A stretch of 64,000 bases of DNA from Carettochelys insculpta (taxonomy: Eukaryota > Chordata > Testudines > Carettochelyidae): positions 223,179,501 through 223,243,500 of the forward strand of contig NC_134137.1 in NCBI RefSeq assembly GCF_033958435.1, read 5' to 3'. A program made the position numbers and the translations under genes. Under the pieces are notes generated by a model. It saw only the letters and a list, made by a program, of their open reading frames with translations. It was not told the DNA's origin and did not search any database. Position 1 is the first letter of the stretch. Each line of letters begins with the position of its first letter. Below, in pieces: positions 23,401 through 34,296 of the stretch.

Positions 23401-25408
23401 CCTCTGACGGTCTGTGCCTCATTGGCTGGGCCCACTGGATCCAGGCCACGGAGAGGATGGTGCAATGCCCAGCTTGCAGGAGGGCAAAAGCTGAGCTCTA
23501 ACTTTGGGACTGTGCATGATTTCAAACACTTCCCAGCAGTGATGGTGTCACAGTGGTTATCAGGGCATGCTCACTCGCACACACATTTATTTTTGGGGGC
23601 TCATTCTCTGACTTCCCAAGACATGGGGGGCAATTGACAGCAAAGCCCACCATAAACTGACCACATTCATTGAGGGCCAGGAGAAAAATCGCCTTCCCTT
23701 CGCTGGCAACACCCTCCAGGCCCTGTTCTCTCTACTCTCTTCCCTTCAGGGACACTCAAAAACTAACATTTAGCTACAAACCCTGGTTGGCTGCAAGAAG
23801 CCTAGCTGTCTCTTTAATAGATTGCCTGTCTCTCTCTCCCCAGACTGCCTCACTCAGCAGAAAAGAGGCAATGCGGTTGAGCTGCTTGATCAAGGTGAGT
23901 ACCGCCATGCACCAAATCCTACGGAGCGCCTTGCAGATTTCCTCTCAGCTGAGCAAAGGGAAAGACTGAAACACAAAACACAGAATTAACTCATTGCTTT
24001 CTAGCGAGTACTCTCCCCTTTCTTAAGCCTGGACTCCAGCCAGGGAACTTTCCATCCTATCTCCCCTAAGTTTTTCCAGCAAATGCCAGGCTGCTCTGAA
24101 TTGTATTTATTCGTGGCGGACGGGATGGAAAGAAGAAATTTTTTACTGCTTAGGAGACTGAGAGAATGACACCACTTGCTGCAGTGAAGGCCCATGTACA
24201 GCTCCTAAACCCAGACACCCAGCACCCTGCTATTCCAGGACCAACACACCCTTTGCTATGGACACCTAGATCATGCTCAGGATGCATTTACAAACAGGTT
24301 GTTAGCAACAAAACACTGGTGCATTAACCCAGCTGTCGCCTTTCACAGATGGTTAGGACAGGCAATGGGATATGCGAGGCTCAGCTGATTTCTACATGCC
24401 CCATCACTGACATCACATCTTGCAGGCCATGTTGGTGAAACTGCAGATTCCTGCAGATAGGTAGCATTTCAGAAACTGCTCTGAGATCCGCCACCTCTTC
24501 TCCAGCAGATGACACTGGAATTCCTCCCATCAACCACTTCCTCCTCTGCCCATCCAGAGGGAGGGAATATCTAGAGGCAACCTGAGCAATCCTGATACAT
24601 TACGTATAGGTCAATAAAACAACCCCTGTTGCTCATCGCAGTGTCACTCTCTTAAATGCACCACCCGATGCTCCTTTCTTGTATGCCAGGAATTTTGGCT
24701 CCAGATCCTGGTCACTTTCTGAAGCAGTCTGAATTTCCTTTAAAGTATAACATTAAAGAAACTTCATGGTAGCTGAGAGGGATATTTACAGGGCTCCTTT
24801 GACTGTAGCAAGGAGGGCAGAGGGACAAAAGGGTAACTTCTCTAGCAACACTGGCCAATCACAGATTACCACTTGAAGGCTCTTCTACTGAGAGTGATTT
24901 ATGGGCCAGGCCAAATTTACAGGTGTGGAAGATCAGTGAAACCCAGGTTAACTTGCTGATTACCTCTCTTCCAACACCCCCCAACCAGGAGTGGACACTG
25001 GAGCAGTTCTCTTCAAGTGCTGCTATCAGAACTGCTGGCTAGGGTCCTGTGGGTCAGTCACATTGATTTGCTACCTGTATGGACCTACACATAAGCACTG
25101 ACCGGAAGCAGGAGCCACCATTCTGAAGCATTACAGCTGAGTGGCAGCAGGGGAGGGTTGACCATGGAAGGATCAAAAAAGGATGGAGAATGACTCTTCC
25201 AAGCAATACGGCCAGGAGAATACCAAGGCAAAAGTCAGTTGGGGGTGGGGGGACGACCATCCGAACCAGTGTCACAACTGCCGCCTTCCCCATCCCCCAC
25301 ATCTGCCCAAGTGAGCTCTCAGCACTGTGTCTCACACTTACAATGCAGAACTTTATCTACAGCATGATGAGCTTATGTACATATGGACCATTCTCTTTGC
25401 ATGCTTTA

Positions 25409-25475
25409 GAGAGAGAGAAAAAGCGAGAGAGAGAGAGTGAGTGAGAGAGAGACAGAGAGAGACAGAGAGAGACAT
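25409..25475. repeat. (GA)n microsatellite
   Basis: A GA-rich run with a few interruptions (AAAAAGC, GTGAGTGA, GACAGAGAGA). On the LSAMP sense strand this is a (CT)n tract in the 3' UTR. Confidence 0.9.
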
Positions 25476-26207
25476 ACACACAGAGATACACACGGGAGAC
25501 AGAGACACCCGGCCAAATACAGGGGGAGAAGAGAATAAAAACAGTGTGTTTGTAGCATAGTCAACATAGCTTGAGCTCAAGGCAGAGAGGAAGTTACTGG
25601 AGGAGCAGGGACATATGGGAGGGTGTCAACCAGGGTGCAAAGACCGGGGAAGGAGGAGGCATGGGGTTTCTTTATGGGACACCAGTATGCAAAAGGGATC
25701 TGGATTACAGCTTTCCAAAAGTCTGAACTGGTGGACAGTCAGCTCACCAAATGACTAAGGGAACCAGAGGGCGAAATGGCTATAAACATCACAGCGAAGA
25801 CCTTCTCTTTCAGAAGAAAGCAAGAGGACGAAGGAAAGAAGGGGGACAACGGAGGGCAAACAAGAAATCTGGTGGATAGGGGTTGGTTTTGTGTTTTACA
25901 TCTCAGCGTCTTTGGCAAAACGCGGTTCCCGCCCAGAGCCCCCTTCCCTCCTGTGCACCGCGTCGCTTCCTGGATGGTCGATGGCTTGACAGACGTCTTG
26001 TCGGAATTCAGAATAAGTGTTGCTGATTCTTCTTCTTTGTAGTTCTCCCCCCCTTCTTCTGAACACACAAAAGTTGTGAAAGACCCAGTCCCCTCTCTCT
26101 CCCCCTCTTTTGCTCGCTCTGTCTCCTGTATGACGCATTTTGTTTTGTGTGTTGTTGTTGTTGTTGCTGTTGTTGGGTTTTTAAATTTTGTTTTCATTCT
26201 GATTTTA

Positions 26208-26305
26208 TTAACATTTGCTAAGTAGGCAGAGCAGGGACACTGCCAGCAGCCACAGTGGTACGGCCAAATTCATTGAACCGTTGTCTACTCTCCCCGTGCC
26301 AGGTC
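26208..26305 (-). CDS. LSAMP: LSAMP last coding exon (partial gene)
   Basis: The exon encodes the C-terminal 31 residues of limbic system-associated membrane protein, an IgLON adhesion molecule with three Ig domains held on neuronal membranes by a GPI anchor. It starts with GA, completing a codon begun in the previous exon (phase 1), and reads [12 protein letters not shown], then the hydrophobic tail [19 protein letters not shown], then TAA at 26208-26210. The tail matches the LSAMP terminus as I remember it and differs from the NTM, OPCML and NEGR1 tails. The Asn-Gly-Ser before the tail is the likely GPI attachment region. The phase explains the Arg-Pro or Gly-Pro alternative known from two LSAMP splice forms. 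The Ig-domain exons lie beyond the window. Acceptor and frame are both intact. Confidence 0.9.
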
Positions 26306-26340
26306 CTGTAAGGAGAGAGTGGGAAGGAAGAGCGAAGAGG
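26306..26340 (-). promoter_or_regulatory. Splice acceptor of LSAMP last exon
   Basis: On the minus strand a pyrimidine-rich run (CTCTTCCTTCCCACTCTCTC) ends in CTTACAG immediately before the exon. Tract, AG and reading frame all agree with the exon call. Confidence 0.85.
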
Positions 26341-26706
26341 AAAGGATTACACACAGGAAGGAAGAAACAGTCAGCAAGGAACATGTTGATGGACTTCAAA
26401 AGCACCTACTCACACCTCCTGTGAGTCCCCTGACCCATTGCTTCCACACCCATCCCTCCGGCGCCTCCTGTTGGGAGAGCCTGGGAGTGGTGGTGAACTT
26501 CCTCCTAGAGAGCTTGTTTGCCAGTCCCAGCATATGTCTTATTCGTGATCTCCCCAGAGCCATCAGCCCAGCTCAGCTGTATCCTGTATCTCCCGCTGGG
26601 AGAGGCTGGTACTAGAGTTTCTTACATCTAGCACCTTTCCTTAATGTGCCACCCGCACAAAGAGGTTTAGCCTTCTGTGAGCTCCTCAGCAAACAAGATG
26701 TTATAT

Positions 26707-27028
26707 GAAGGGTCAGCAACCCCCGGCATGACTGGCACATGAGCCAATTTTCATTGTTATACAAGGCAGGAGCTCAGCCCTGCCCCTCCTCCCCCAGGCA
26801 GCCGGGAGCTTGCTCAAAGCCATGCCACCCATGGATTAGCAAAAGACCAGCTAATGCTGCCAGCCACCACCTCAATGGTAAAGCTCGGCACCTTCATTCA
26901 TTTATTAATGAAGCTGTTGTAACTACGACTATTAGTGGCTTTAAAAAGTAGCACAGGCTCTTGAACTATACACAGCGGTCAACAGGTCAAATGGCGGCAC
27001 TTCGCCTTGGAAAGGCTGCTGACCTGTG
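26707..27028. mobile_element. hAT-like element (GGGTCAGCAACC ends)
   Basis: The left end reads GAAGGGTCAGCAACCCCCGG. The right end on the minus strand is CACAGGTCAGCAGCCTTTCC. These match the CAGGGGTCGGCAACC type of hAT terminus. The 322-bp interior includes TTCATTCATTTATTAATGAA and is non-coding. I could not find an 8-bp target duplication. A related terminus is at 43050-43130. Confidence 0.65.
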
Positions 27029-27029
27029 T

Positions 27030-28405
27030 TCTACCCTGCTCTAATTTTCCTTAGTGATGGCAACATGGTATTTCTTTTCACCTCCCTCCTTGTGGTTGCT
27101 CTTAAATGCCAGGATTTTTTATAACTTTGCACATTGGTGTTGTCTGTTTGCAGCCAGATGCCAGCTCCTCGGGGGCTGATTCATCACAGCATTCCAGCCA
27201 AGGCAACATGCAACCAATCAGCGAATGCCTTTGGTTCTATGGGACGCACCGTAATTATTTACTTGTTAAGCAGGAGGAGGAACGATTTCCATGTAATTGC
27301 TATGACCCTGTGGTGCTGCACCTATAAGGAAGGGAGTCCAAGCAAAGCCTTGATTTTCACAGGGATGGAAAATAAAGTTGGGGCTGGGGAAGGAAATCTT
27401 TCCACTGCAGCAACAGATAATATAGACTTGCCACAGGAACATTACATCCCTAATGCAGGTGACTTCTCATTCACCCTCTTAATTTATGGCTCTCCCTCCT
27501 GGACTGTTTTTAAGGCAGAGATTCTGCTTGATATTTTCCCTGCAGTGCCAGCCAGTGGTAGCTTGCTCTACCATGATGAGCATGATAAGCACACGCCAAC
27601 TCCTGTCCATGCTTGTGTGTGATCATGCAGGACAAGTGGGATGGATGTATAGGGGCATGCTTGTATGGACAGTTGTGTGGTGCCTGGGCTGAGTGATGCT
27701 GTCTAAATGCGTTCACTACAGTAGGGAGGGCTGGTTATTGTGAAAAACAATCTTTACAGGGCAGTCTCAGTATTTAGTAGGGATGAACTAATAGAGTGCT
27801 ACAGAAATTGCCAGGAAACATCTACAAAATATAACAGAGAATGAGAATCTGTGGGGTTTTTAAGCTACTCTACGAAATTGTATAGCAAGGGTACAATTTT
27901 CTATTCAATTCTATATTATGCTGAAGAGAAACAAACCCAACAGAGAGGTTCATATGATTCATAAAGTGCTGTGGTCTTTTCCCAGATGAGATTTGTTACT
28001 ATCACAGCTCTTTGTTTAGGCAGCCAGCTGTTAGTGACCGGATCCTATTTTTTTTTTTCATTACTAGCAAGCTTGTTGAATCCTGTGGATCATCTTGTTA
28101 GCTTATGTGCTGCTTCTTCAGCTTCACCCTGTAGGTTGTGAAGTGGGTCCCCTAAGTTACATGGTACTGTTCCTGCACTCTGCCTGGGTGCCAGAAAATT
28201 TTTAAAGAAGACATGGCTCAAGAGTGAATCATGCACTTACCTAGTACAAATCCTGAGACCAACCATCACTGAACTTTTTAGAGCCTGTACAGCCAGCAGA
28301 TGACAGAATAGTCACGAATGACTAATCTGGCCCCACAAATGACAACAAATTCACCCTGGGACTTCTATCGACAAAAATGTGTGTGAGGCAACTTTTACAT
28401 TATTC
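27030..28405. other. Non-coding; possible conserved element
   Basis: No gene is seen. About 27105-27330 is repeat-free, with a CCAATCAGCGAATG block and a CGTAATTATTTACTTG block typical of homeodomain-type binding words. That is a weak hint of regulatory sequence inside the intron. The remainder is unremarkable. Confidence 0.35.
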
Positions 28406-28408
28406 AGC

Positions 28409-28990
28409 TGTGTGTGTGTGTGTGTGACTATGGGCACCCAAATGTGCCTTTATGGATGCACATTATAGCTGTATAGTATGCATCTGTGAGTACATGCACT
28501 TGTGTGTTCTGGCGCTTGCGCACATACAGAGGAAGAGGCATGTACTGGTGTTCCATGCACTACAGCGTGATATCCACCAGTATTTATGCTAGGCCTGCAC
28601 AGATGTAGGCAGGGTGTGCGTGGGTATGTGCTGGTGATGACATAGTTCAGCGTCTGAAGGGGAATGTGCCCCTTGGATAGATGTGTGATGTGTTTGTGAG
28701 CCTGTGAAGGTGTGTGTGTGTGTGTGGGTGGGTGGGTGGGTGGGGGGTACAGGCTGGTCATTTCATGCCTATTCCTGTGCATGGATGTGTATGTGTGTGC
28801 ACACACGTGTGCACATTCCCCTGTGGCATGGCGTGCATTGTTTTTGTATCTGTGGGCATATGTGAGCAACTGCTCACATAACAGGGTCTGGGTACATGCC
28901 AGTGGGTAGAGCTATACACATTCATGTCAGGAAGTGTGTCTCCATGCAGGCATGAGTGGATTATGCAAGCATGTGTGTGAGATGTGTTTC
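28409..28990. repeat. GT-rich simple and degenerate tract
   Basis: It holds a (GT)9 run at 28409-28426 and a (GT)n then (GGGT)n run at 28710-28747. TGTG/ATGTG-rich degenerate sequence lies between and after them. No coding signal; the 139-codon minus-strand frame is a product of the CA repeat. Confidence 0.75.
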
Positions 28991-29054
28991 CAGTGGTGAG
29001 CGTACTAGCTGCCTGTTTAAGAGTGAGGTAGGTGCCTCCAGGAGGGGCTCTATA

Positions 29055-29445
29055 GTGGGAGTGGGCAAGATATGGTCTGTGGGCTGGATCTGGTCCCCCA
29101 AGCCTTTCAATTCAGCTTGTGGGCCTGTCTCTGCTTTGGAAGGTGGCTCTCTGCGGCCCTGCCACCAGCAAAATCTCTCAGCTCCCATTGCCTGGAAACT
29201 GTCCAGTGGGAGCTGAGTGATATTGCTGGGGGTTGAGGGCAGTGCAGCACAATTTCTCAGCTCCCGTTGCCTGGTTTATGGCCAATTGGTGCTGAGAGAT
29301 TTTGCTGGGGGGCAGGGAGTGGGGGGGGGTGGGAACGACAGCACCATGCCCTCCACCTGCAGTGCAGATACCCACATGGAACAGCCCTTGGGCTGAAGTT
29401 GCTGGCAGGTGGTGAGTCTAGGCAGGGATTTGTTTGTTCCAGCAT
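29055..29445. mobile_element. hAT-like remnant with two tandem hairpins
   Basis: It opens with GGGCAAGATATGGTCTGTGG, the start of a known hAT-like pattern (GGGCAA-x-TATGG...GGGCTGGATC). Inside are two adjacent hairpins. The first (29164-29228) is CCAGCAAAATCTCTCAGCTC...GAGCTGAGTGATATTGCTGG. The second (29248-29310) is CAGCACAATTTCTCAGC...GCTGAGAGATTTTGCTGG. The unit is probably a tandem duplication of one palindromic block. A smaller relative lies within the hAT at 4822-5765. Ends are not well defined. Confidence 0.55.
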
Positions 29446-29639
29446 GTGCTCGCCCTCAGTGGTATCAGTGACAATGTGGTTGTGTGATGGAGACTGTGTG
29501 TAAGTCTCTCTTTGTGGACGAGCAAGTGTGTGTGCTGCTGTGTGAAGCTGTGTGCTACTTGGGTCTTTGTAGGTGACAGTGGAGTTGCAGGTGTGTGATT
29601 ATGTTGGTCTGTACATGTGTAGCTGTCATGAACTGGTCG

Positions 29640-29990
29640 CAGATAGTTTTTGACAGTATCTGTGTGCAGCAATGAGTCTGCATGCTGTTGTGGTCACGTC
29701 TGGAGTGCGTCTGAGTGCAGTTGTGTTGTCTGCCATAGATCTGTGTGCAGCTGTATCGGTCTGCATGTAGTTTCATTGGTCAGCAGTGGGTCTGTGCGGC
29801 TGTATCTTGTACATACATGTGGGTCTGTGTGTGTGGTTCCGTGGATGTCTGCTGTGGGTCTGTCTATACTTGTATTAGTCTGTAGTATGTCTGTTTATTT
29901 ATGGTGTTGTCCGCCATGGGTCTGTGCATAGCTGTGCAGTAATTATCTGCTGTGGTCTGTGTGTAGCTGTATTGGGTGGACATCTGGGAT
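29640..29990. repeat. Degenerate GTCTGTGTGCAGCTGTAT minisatellite
   Basis: The words CTGTGTGCAGCTGTAT, GTCTGCATGTAGTT, GTCTGTGCGGCTGTATC, GTCTGTGCATAGCTGTG and CTGTGTGTAGCTGTATT recur with irregular spacing of roughly 30-60 bp. This gives a decayed array on the plus strand. Confidence 0.55.
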
Positions 29991-30179
29991 CTTCCATAAC
30001 AGGGACCACTGGAGACTTAAGTGTAGAGGCCATGTTTCCATTTCCCCAGCCATGCTGACTACAGGAAGGAGCTGCCAGGTGGCTGGCTAAGCTGGCTTTA
30101 CATCTGTTTGCAGCTACTGCAACATCTTAAAGCAGCCTATATGTAACTACAGGAATTGATGTGCGGGTCACTTTCTTTA

Positions 30180-30465
30180 GGCTAAAACCACACTTACTAC
30201 AGAACATCGTCCACTCCAGATCGAACTTCTGGGATGCTGGTTCACACACGTGCAGAATGGCACGTTCCAAGGTCAGCGTCAACCCTGGAACTTCTCGCAA
30301 GCAGTGAGGATTAAGGCAGGCAGATGGGAGGAGGTCTCCCATTGACCTTCTGTCATGATGAGCAACACGGAAGGCGACGACTGCAAAGTCAATTTTTAGT
30401 ACACAATGGGAGTATCAAAAATTGCATAGCAGCTGTCCATCCTCAAGGTAAGTGTAGACATAGCC
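30180..30465. mobile_element. PIF-like MITE
   Basis: The left end is GGCTAAAACCACACTTACTA and the right end AAGTGTAGACATAGCC; on the minus strand the latter is GGCTATGTCTACACTT. Outer flanks are TTA and TAT, close to the three-base TWA target of this superfamily. The interior 'GTCAACCCTGGAACTTC' and 'GGAGGTCTCCCATTGACC' matches the family copies at 31840 and 56579. Confidence 0.65.
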
Positions 30466-30719
30466 TATGGCTCTGTGCATCACTGACAGCAGTAGCTGAA
30501 AAATTAGCTGAAGAATTCCTCAGTCAAATGTCTGTTTTTGTTGAATTTGTTTTTATTTTTTTCATCAAAATTTAGAAAAATCCCAACTTCAGTGAAAAAT
30601 TGAGATGAAAAATGAAACTTTTTTGCTTTAACTGAAAATTCTGCAGGCAGTAAAACAGATTTCCCAACCAGCCCTGGCAGTCATAGAGTCACAGGTTGCT
30701 GTGACTGTGTGGTGTTGTG

Positions 30720-30810
30720 TAAGTGTAACTGCCAACAGGCAGACTCAGACCTGGGACCTCTGAAGCATAGTGCATGAACTGCTACAGTCTGAGCTAAAAG
30801 CCACCTAAGG
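30720..30810 (-). repeat. tRNA-derived SINE fragment
   Basis: On the minus strand, 'TTTTAGCTCAGACTGTAGC' is an A-box-like start and 'AGGTCCCAGGTCTGAGTCTG' holds a B-box-like GGTCTGAGTC about 35 bases later. The spacing fits a tRNA head of a SINE. No mature tRNA fold. Confidence 0.5.
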
Positions 30811-31836
30811 CTGTAGAGGAAACCCCTTATTTCTCTGTGTGGAAGTGATTTAGGTGCCACTACACAGGACCATGAACCACACCTAGTAGATGTGTGGGTT
30901 ACCCATAAGTATTAGGCTTATGAACCTTCTGAGGCTACTGAACCTTGCTGGTGGATTTCAGCCTGGCCATCTTCAGGCAGGTGGCAATCCAGTCTGGATG
31001 TGCAGCCGAACAGAAGATCAGCCCTTGTATCTGCCCCACCCTGCTTTTTCTGGCTGGCCATATTCCTCCACTCAACTTCACACGGTGCCTCCGCTGAATG
31101 GATGTGGTCCCTAGGAATGACTCTTCCCCTTTTAGTCCCTGTTTTCCAGGGCAGCTGGCAGCCTTCTCTACCCTGCCCCTTTGCCTCTCATCCCATTGGA
31201 GACCTGCTGGAGTCCCAGCTGAGAAAACTGGTAGCGGTTTATCATTTCTAACCCCATTCAGAGGGCCCAGCCCAAACCCACAAATATGAGCAGCCCCCAA
31301 ACTTTGGGGAGGAGGGGAAGCGAAATTCAAACCCAGACTCCAACTTTGCATGCGATCCCTCGTACGATTAAGGGCTTTAATTAGAAGAGTAGGTCCAGAG
31401 TTTGCTCTCGTCTTAACTCTTCAGCCATCTTCCCTGAATGCTACCAGTGCCTAGCCAGACCCTGGCCCTTCATTCTGGGAAGGCAAATGCCAAAGACCCT
31501 GGAAAGGGAAAAGGCAGGGAAGAAAGACCAGTGGTGGCTTCTGCGGGAAGCTCTTGTGGGGTGGATGTAGCCACATCCAGTGCTGAAGCAGCTATGAACC
31601 ATTGGTATGAGAGTACCACTTCAAGCACAGATGAGCTGATGTTGTGGTCTTTAGCGCCACCTGCTGCCCATTGTTACCCACTGCAGCAAGACCCAGCTGA
31701 GTATAAAAATGTCACCGCTTGTCAAATTAGGCTGTGCCAAACACCTTTCTGAGGCTCCCCAAGCTCATTATTAAATCTCTCCTTTTCTAGTGCCATGTGT
31801 CTTGCTGCTACAGTACATAGAGTTCTATATGGTCTG
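30811..31836. other. Non-coding; SINE trace at 31320-31385
   Basis: No exon is supported. On the minus strand near 31330 'GGAGTCTGGGTTTGAATTTC' is a B-box-like trace preceded by CGTACGAGGGATCGCATGC, probably another decayed tRNA-type SINE. A 138-codon minus-strand frame here has no domain. Confidence 0.4.
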
Positions 31837-31839
31837 TAA

Positions 31840-32107
31840 GGCCATGTCTACATTACCTGGAAGATTAACCCTGGAAGCTCAACCCTGCGCAGGTTGGATT
31901 TTGCGTGCCTGGTAGAGACAGGTGAAATCAACCTATCGGGGTTGGCAGGCTACACCAGTACTCCTCACCATAGAGGTCGACTGGAGGAACTGTCAGTGTG
32001 GACGACCAGGTAAGTCGATTGCAGATAACTCGATTCTTGCTATGCAATTGCCGTAGCTAGAATTGTGTATCTGCAATCAACTTACCTGCCTAGCGTAGAC
32101 CAAGTCT
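31840..32107. mobile_element. PIF-like MITE, complete but decayed end
   Basis: It starts GGCCATGTCTACATTACCTG after TAA (31837-31839) and ends ...CTAGCGTAGACCAAGTCT, close to another TAA. The interior has CAATTGCCGTAGCTAG and a paired 'GTAAGTCGATTGCAGATAAC' / 'GTATCTGCAATCAACTTAC' hairpin. It is the same family as 10719, 30180 and 56579. Confidence 0.7.
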
Positions 32108-32276
32108 CAGTAAAGTCACCTGCTCAAGAAGCTAAAGTACTGATAGCACTGGCTCTACCCAAATATCAAGAAGCCAAGGGCTATGCAAATTTCACCTTTG
32201 TCTTTTCCCCCACCAATGAGTCTCCATTATGCTAACGATCCCCAATTTTGCATTAAAACACCCATTTCTATCCCTG

Positions 32277-32344
32277 GTGCCCCACACAGCTCTGCCAAGG
32301 CCTCTCACTCCTGACATACTGTCCCCCTGCTCTTCCAAACCTGA
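32277..32344 (+). repeat. Single 67-bp minisatellite unit
   Basis: 'GCCCCACACAGCTCTGCCAA' then 'CCTCTCACTCCTGAC' and 'CCCCCTGCTCTTCCAAACC' is one diverged unit of the array at 11874-12010, here standing alone inside the LSAMP intron. Confidence 0.65.
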
Positions 32345-32719
32345 GAAGATAGACAAGAAGTGCTAAATTGTTTGAAGTGTCTTTTTTGCATGAGAATGCA
32401 TGCACAAAATGCATGAATGGATCTGATCACCACAATCCTACCACTGTATGACCTCAGATATATTCTAGTGCAGAGCTCCAGAAGCATGCAGCCATTTCAC
32501 TAACCAGCTGAATCTTAGATTTCTTCAGGGGTTGTCGTACATGCATTTGTCTGTCTCAGACTAGAGATAAGCTCAGGATTACCAAATCTGTATTATGAAC
32601 CACATCTTAAATACCGAGTTCCTAGATCAGGTTTGGGCTCATCCCTTCCACCAAACTCAGAAGTGTCTCCTTTAAATGGTTACAGAGCTGCTTGATGTAC
32701 AGCAGCTGGCACCTCTTGG
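32345..32719. other. Non-coding, nothing recognised
   Basis: Unique sequence between the 67-bp unit and a CR1 copy. Confidence 0.4.
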
Positions 32720-32990
32720 AATCATAGGGCTGGAGGGGGCTTCAGGAGGTCATCCAGTCCAGCCCCCTGCTTCCAGCAGGATCAATCCCAGCTAAGTCAT
32801 CCCAGCCGGGACCTTGTCAAGCAGGGACTTAAAAACCTTTAGGGATGGAGAATCCACCGCCTTTCTAGGCAACGCATTCCAGTGCTTCACCACCCTCCTG
32901 GTGAAGTAGTTTTTTCCTAATATCCAATCTAAACCTCCTCTTTCATTTACTCCTCCTCAGTCTTTCACTTAGAGCCTGTGTTCTGTAATC
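32720..32990 (-). mobile_element. CR1 LINE 3' fragment
   Basis: It begins at the 3' tail (GAATCATAGGGCTGGAGGGG on the plus strand) and runs through 'AGGTCATCCAGTCCAGCCCC', 'AAGTCATCCCAGCC' and 'CAGTGCTTCACCACCCTCCT'. This is the antisense of the CR1 3' end and the last part of ORF2. The element is 5' truncated, as most CR1 copies are. Confidence 0.9.
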
Positions 32991-33422
32991 GTGATTTGCA
33001 CAATGACATCCTGCTGTCAGCTTTCCCCCTTGTTGTTTGGTGGCACCGCTGGGTCCATGACCATTCACCATATGTGAAAGGCATTTCTTTCTGTTTAGCC
33101 ATGGGAAGAAACTGGGATTCAGATGAAAGATTAATGGGAACATTTGGAAGAATTCACCAAATAACTTAGAAATCTCGCCCCAGGGGCTGAGGAGCTTGAG
33201 AGAACAGAAGCAAATGAACTGGAAAGAGGAGAAAGAGAGTGAAAAGGGGCCATAATTTGTGCACATTTCCTCAGCTATACATGCACGTGCAGCTTTACAT
33301 GGGACTCTGCCTTTCAAAGTGACTTTGCTACAGTGTCATCAACAGTCTCCATCTGTCTTAGCTTTCACTGATTCCAAAGCAAATGGGTCACTTTAAAAAT
33401 TAAAAGCAAACTTCACTGTCAA
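32991..33422. other. Non-coding, nothing recognised
   Basis: Unique sequence; a 124-codon minus frame has no domain. Confidence 0.4.
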
Positions 33423-33636
33423 CAGGGTGACCACATATCCTGATAGTATGGGGCCCATCCCAAGAGCTGAGATTTTTGTTGTGTATAAGCCTCTATTGCC
33501 TCTAGCAGGGGCCTCAAGTTTTTGCACTTGCTGTCTGGTTGCTGTACCCTCAGCCTGAACATCTAGCTGGGCTCTTTCTCATACACCAGTACAGACAAGG
33601 GTTCTCAGGGCTAGAGTCTGCTTGCAGAATACCTGT
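33423..33636 (+). repeat. 210-bp direct repeat, copy A
   Basis: It starts CAGGGTGACCACATATCCTG, which resembles a hAT terminus, then 'GGGCCCATCCCAAGAGC', 'GAGATTTTTGTTGTGTATAA', 'AGCAGGGGCCTCAAG', and ends 'CTGCTTGCAGAATACC'. A second copy in the same orientation lies at 37428-37638, about 85% identical by eye. Both copies stop at the same base. They bracket the retrotransposon nest. Confidence 0.75.
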
Positions 33637-33984
33637 GTGAAGCCATTGTTTTCTGAGGATTTGAACAGACCTAATTGCTTGACCCACAGGCCTGGAGGCT
33701 CAGAGATATTTAGGCTCCAGCTGCACCTCTAATTGCCTATGTCCACCACTTTAGGCACCTTCCTTTTCCTTTGGACTGAGACATCAATTAATGGATCTCA
33801 TCTTCTACGATGCTGTTGGTGAGTGACTAAACCAATCCTTGATTGGCAAAGCAGATTACAGATGTCACAGAACAGCCCGGCAACTGTGGGTGTTGTATGT
33901 TTTTTTTGGATCTTATGCTTTTTCCCGTAGTGCCTGGATAGGCTGACTCTCATATCAAGTAAGAGCCTGTACAGTGGTTTGCCA

Positions 33985-34293
33985 CTAGGACAATCTATCC
34001 TGAACTAGAGTTTCCAGATTATTGGGAGCTATGGCATATGACTTCACATTGGCCTTTAAGACGTCTTTATAGCACTTATACTGACAACCAATAGAGCAGT
34101 TTCTATGAGTAAGCTGGCCATAGAAGACCATCTTTGGTATCCATGTATCATCCATCCTCATAACATGACTAATCCAGTGAAACTGTTTGTTCATAAGCAT
34201 TGCTTCCATGCCCCTGATACCACACAGCTTAAGAACCTCTGTGTTAGGGATTTTGTCACACTAGTTCACATGGACAATCTTCTTCAAACAGAC
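33985..34293 (-). pseudogene. Non-LTR retrotransposon ORF, C-terminal piece
   Basis: The minus strand encodes WISHVMRMDDTWIPKMVFYG and later KANVKSYAIAPNNLETLVQD, matching the C-terminal region that follows the reverse transcriptase in a jockey/RTE-like LINE family (pattern W-GHV-RM-D-R-PK...YGEL). It is separated from the RT core by the 711-bp element at 34297. The frame carries stops upstream, so it is dead. Confidence 0.7.
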
Positions 34294-34296
34294 CAT

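Larger units (their letters stand above)
18905..26207 (-). other. LSAMP 3' UTR (inferred extent)
   Basis: From the LSAMP stop codon the minus strand runs about 7.3 kb without a further supported exon, to an AATAAA at 18924-18929 followed by a GU-rich stretch. Large 3' UTRs are usual for IgLON genes expressed in brain. The tract is AT- and homopolymer-rich at its distal end and includes a (CT)n run on the sense strand, a MIR-like piece and old dispersed repeats. Other minus-strand AATAAA words (for example around 20716, 23586 and 24106) could give shorter forms. The far boundary is an inference from sequence alone. Confidence 0.5.

Noticed and set aside
25739..26197. 152-codon minus-strand frame just after the LSAMP stop
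   Set aside because: Begins in a CAA-type simple repeat, lies in the 3' UTR, Thr/Glu-rich with no domain.
28237..28330. Possible LSAMP exon with a GTAAGT donor on the minus strand
   Set aside because: The upstream sequence has no Ig-domain residues and in-frame stops; only the donor matches.
28700..30000. CRISPR-like array in the GT-rich repeats
   Set aside because: Units are degenerate, spacing irregular, and the genome is vertebrate.
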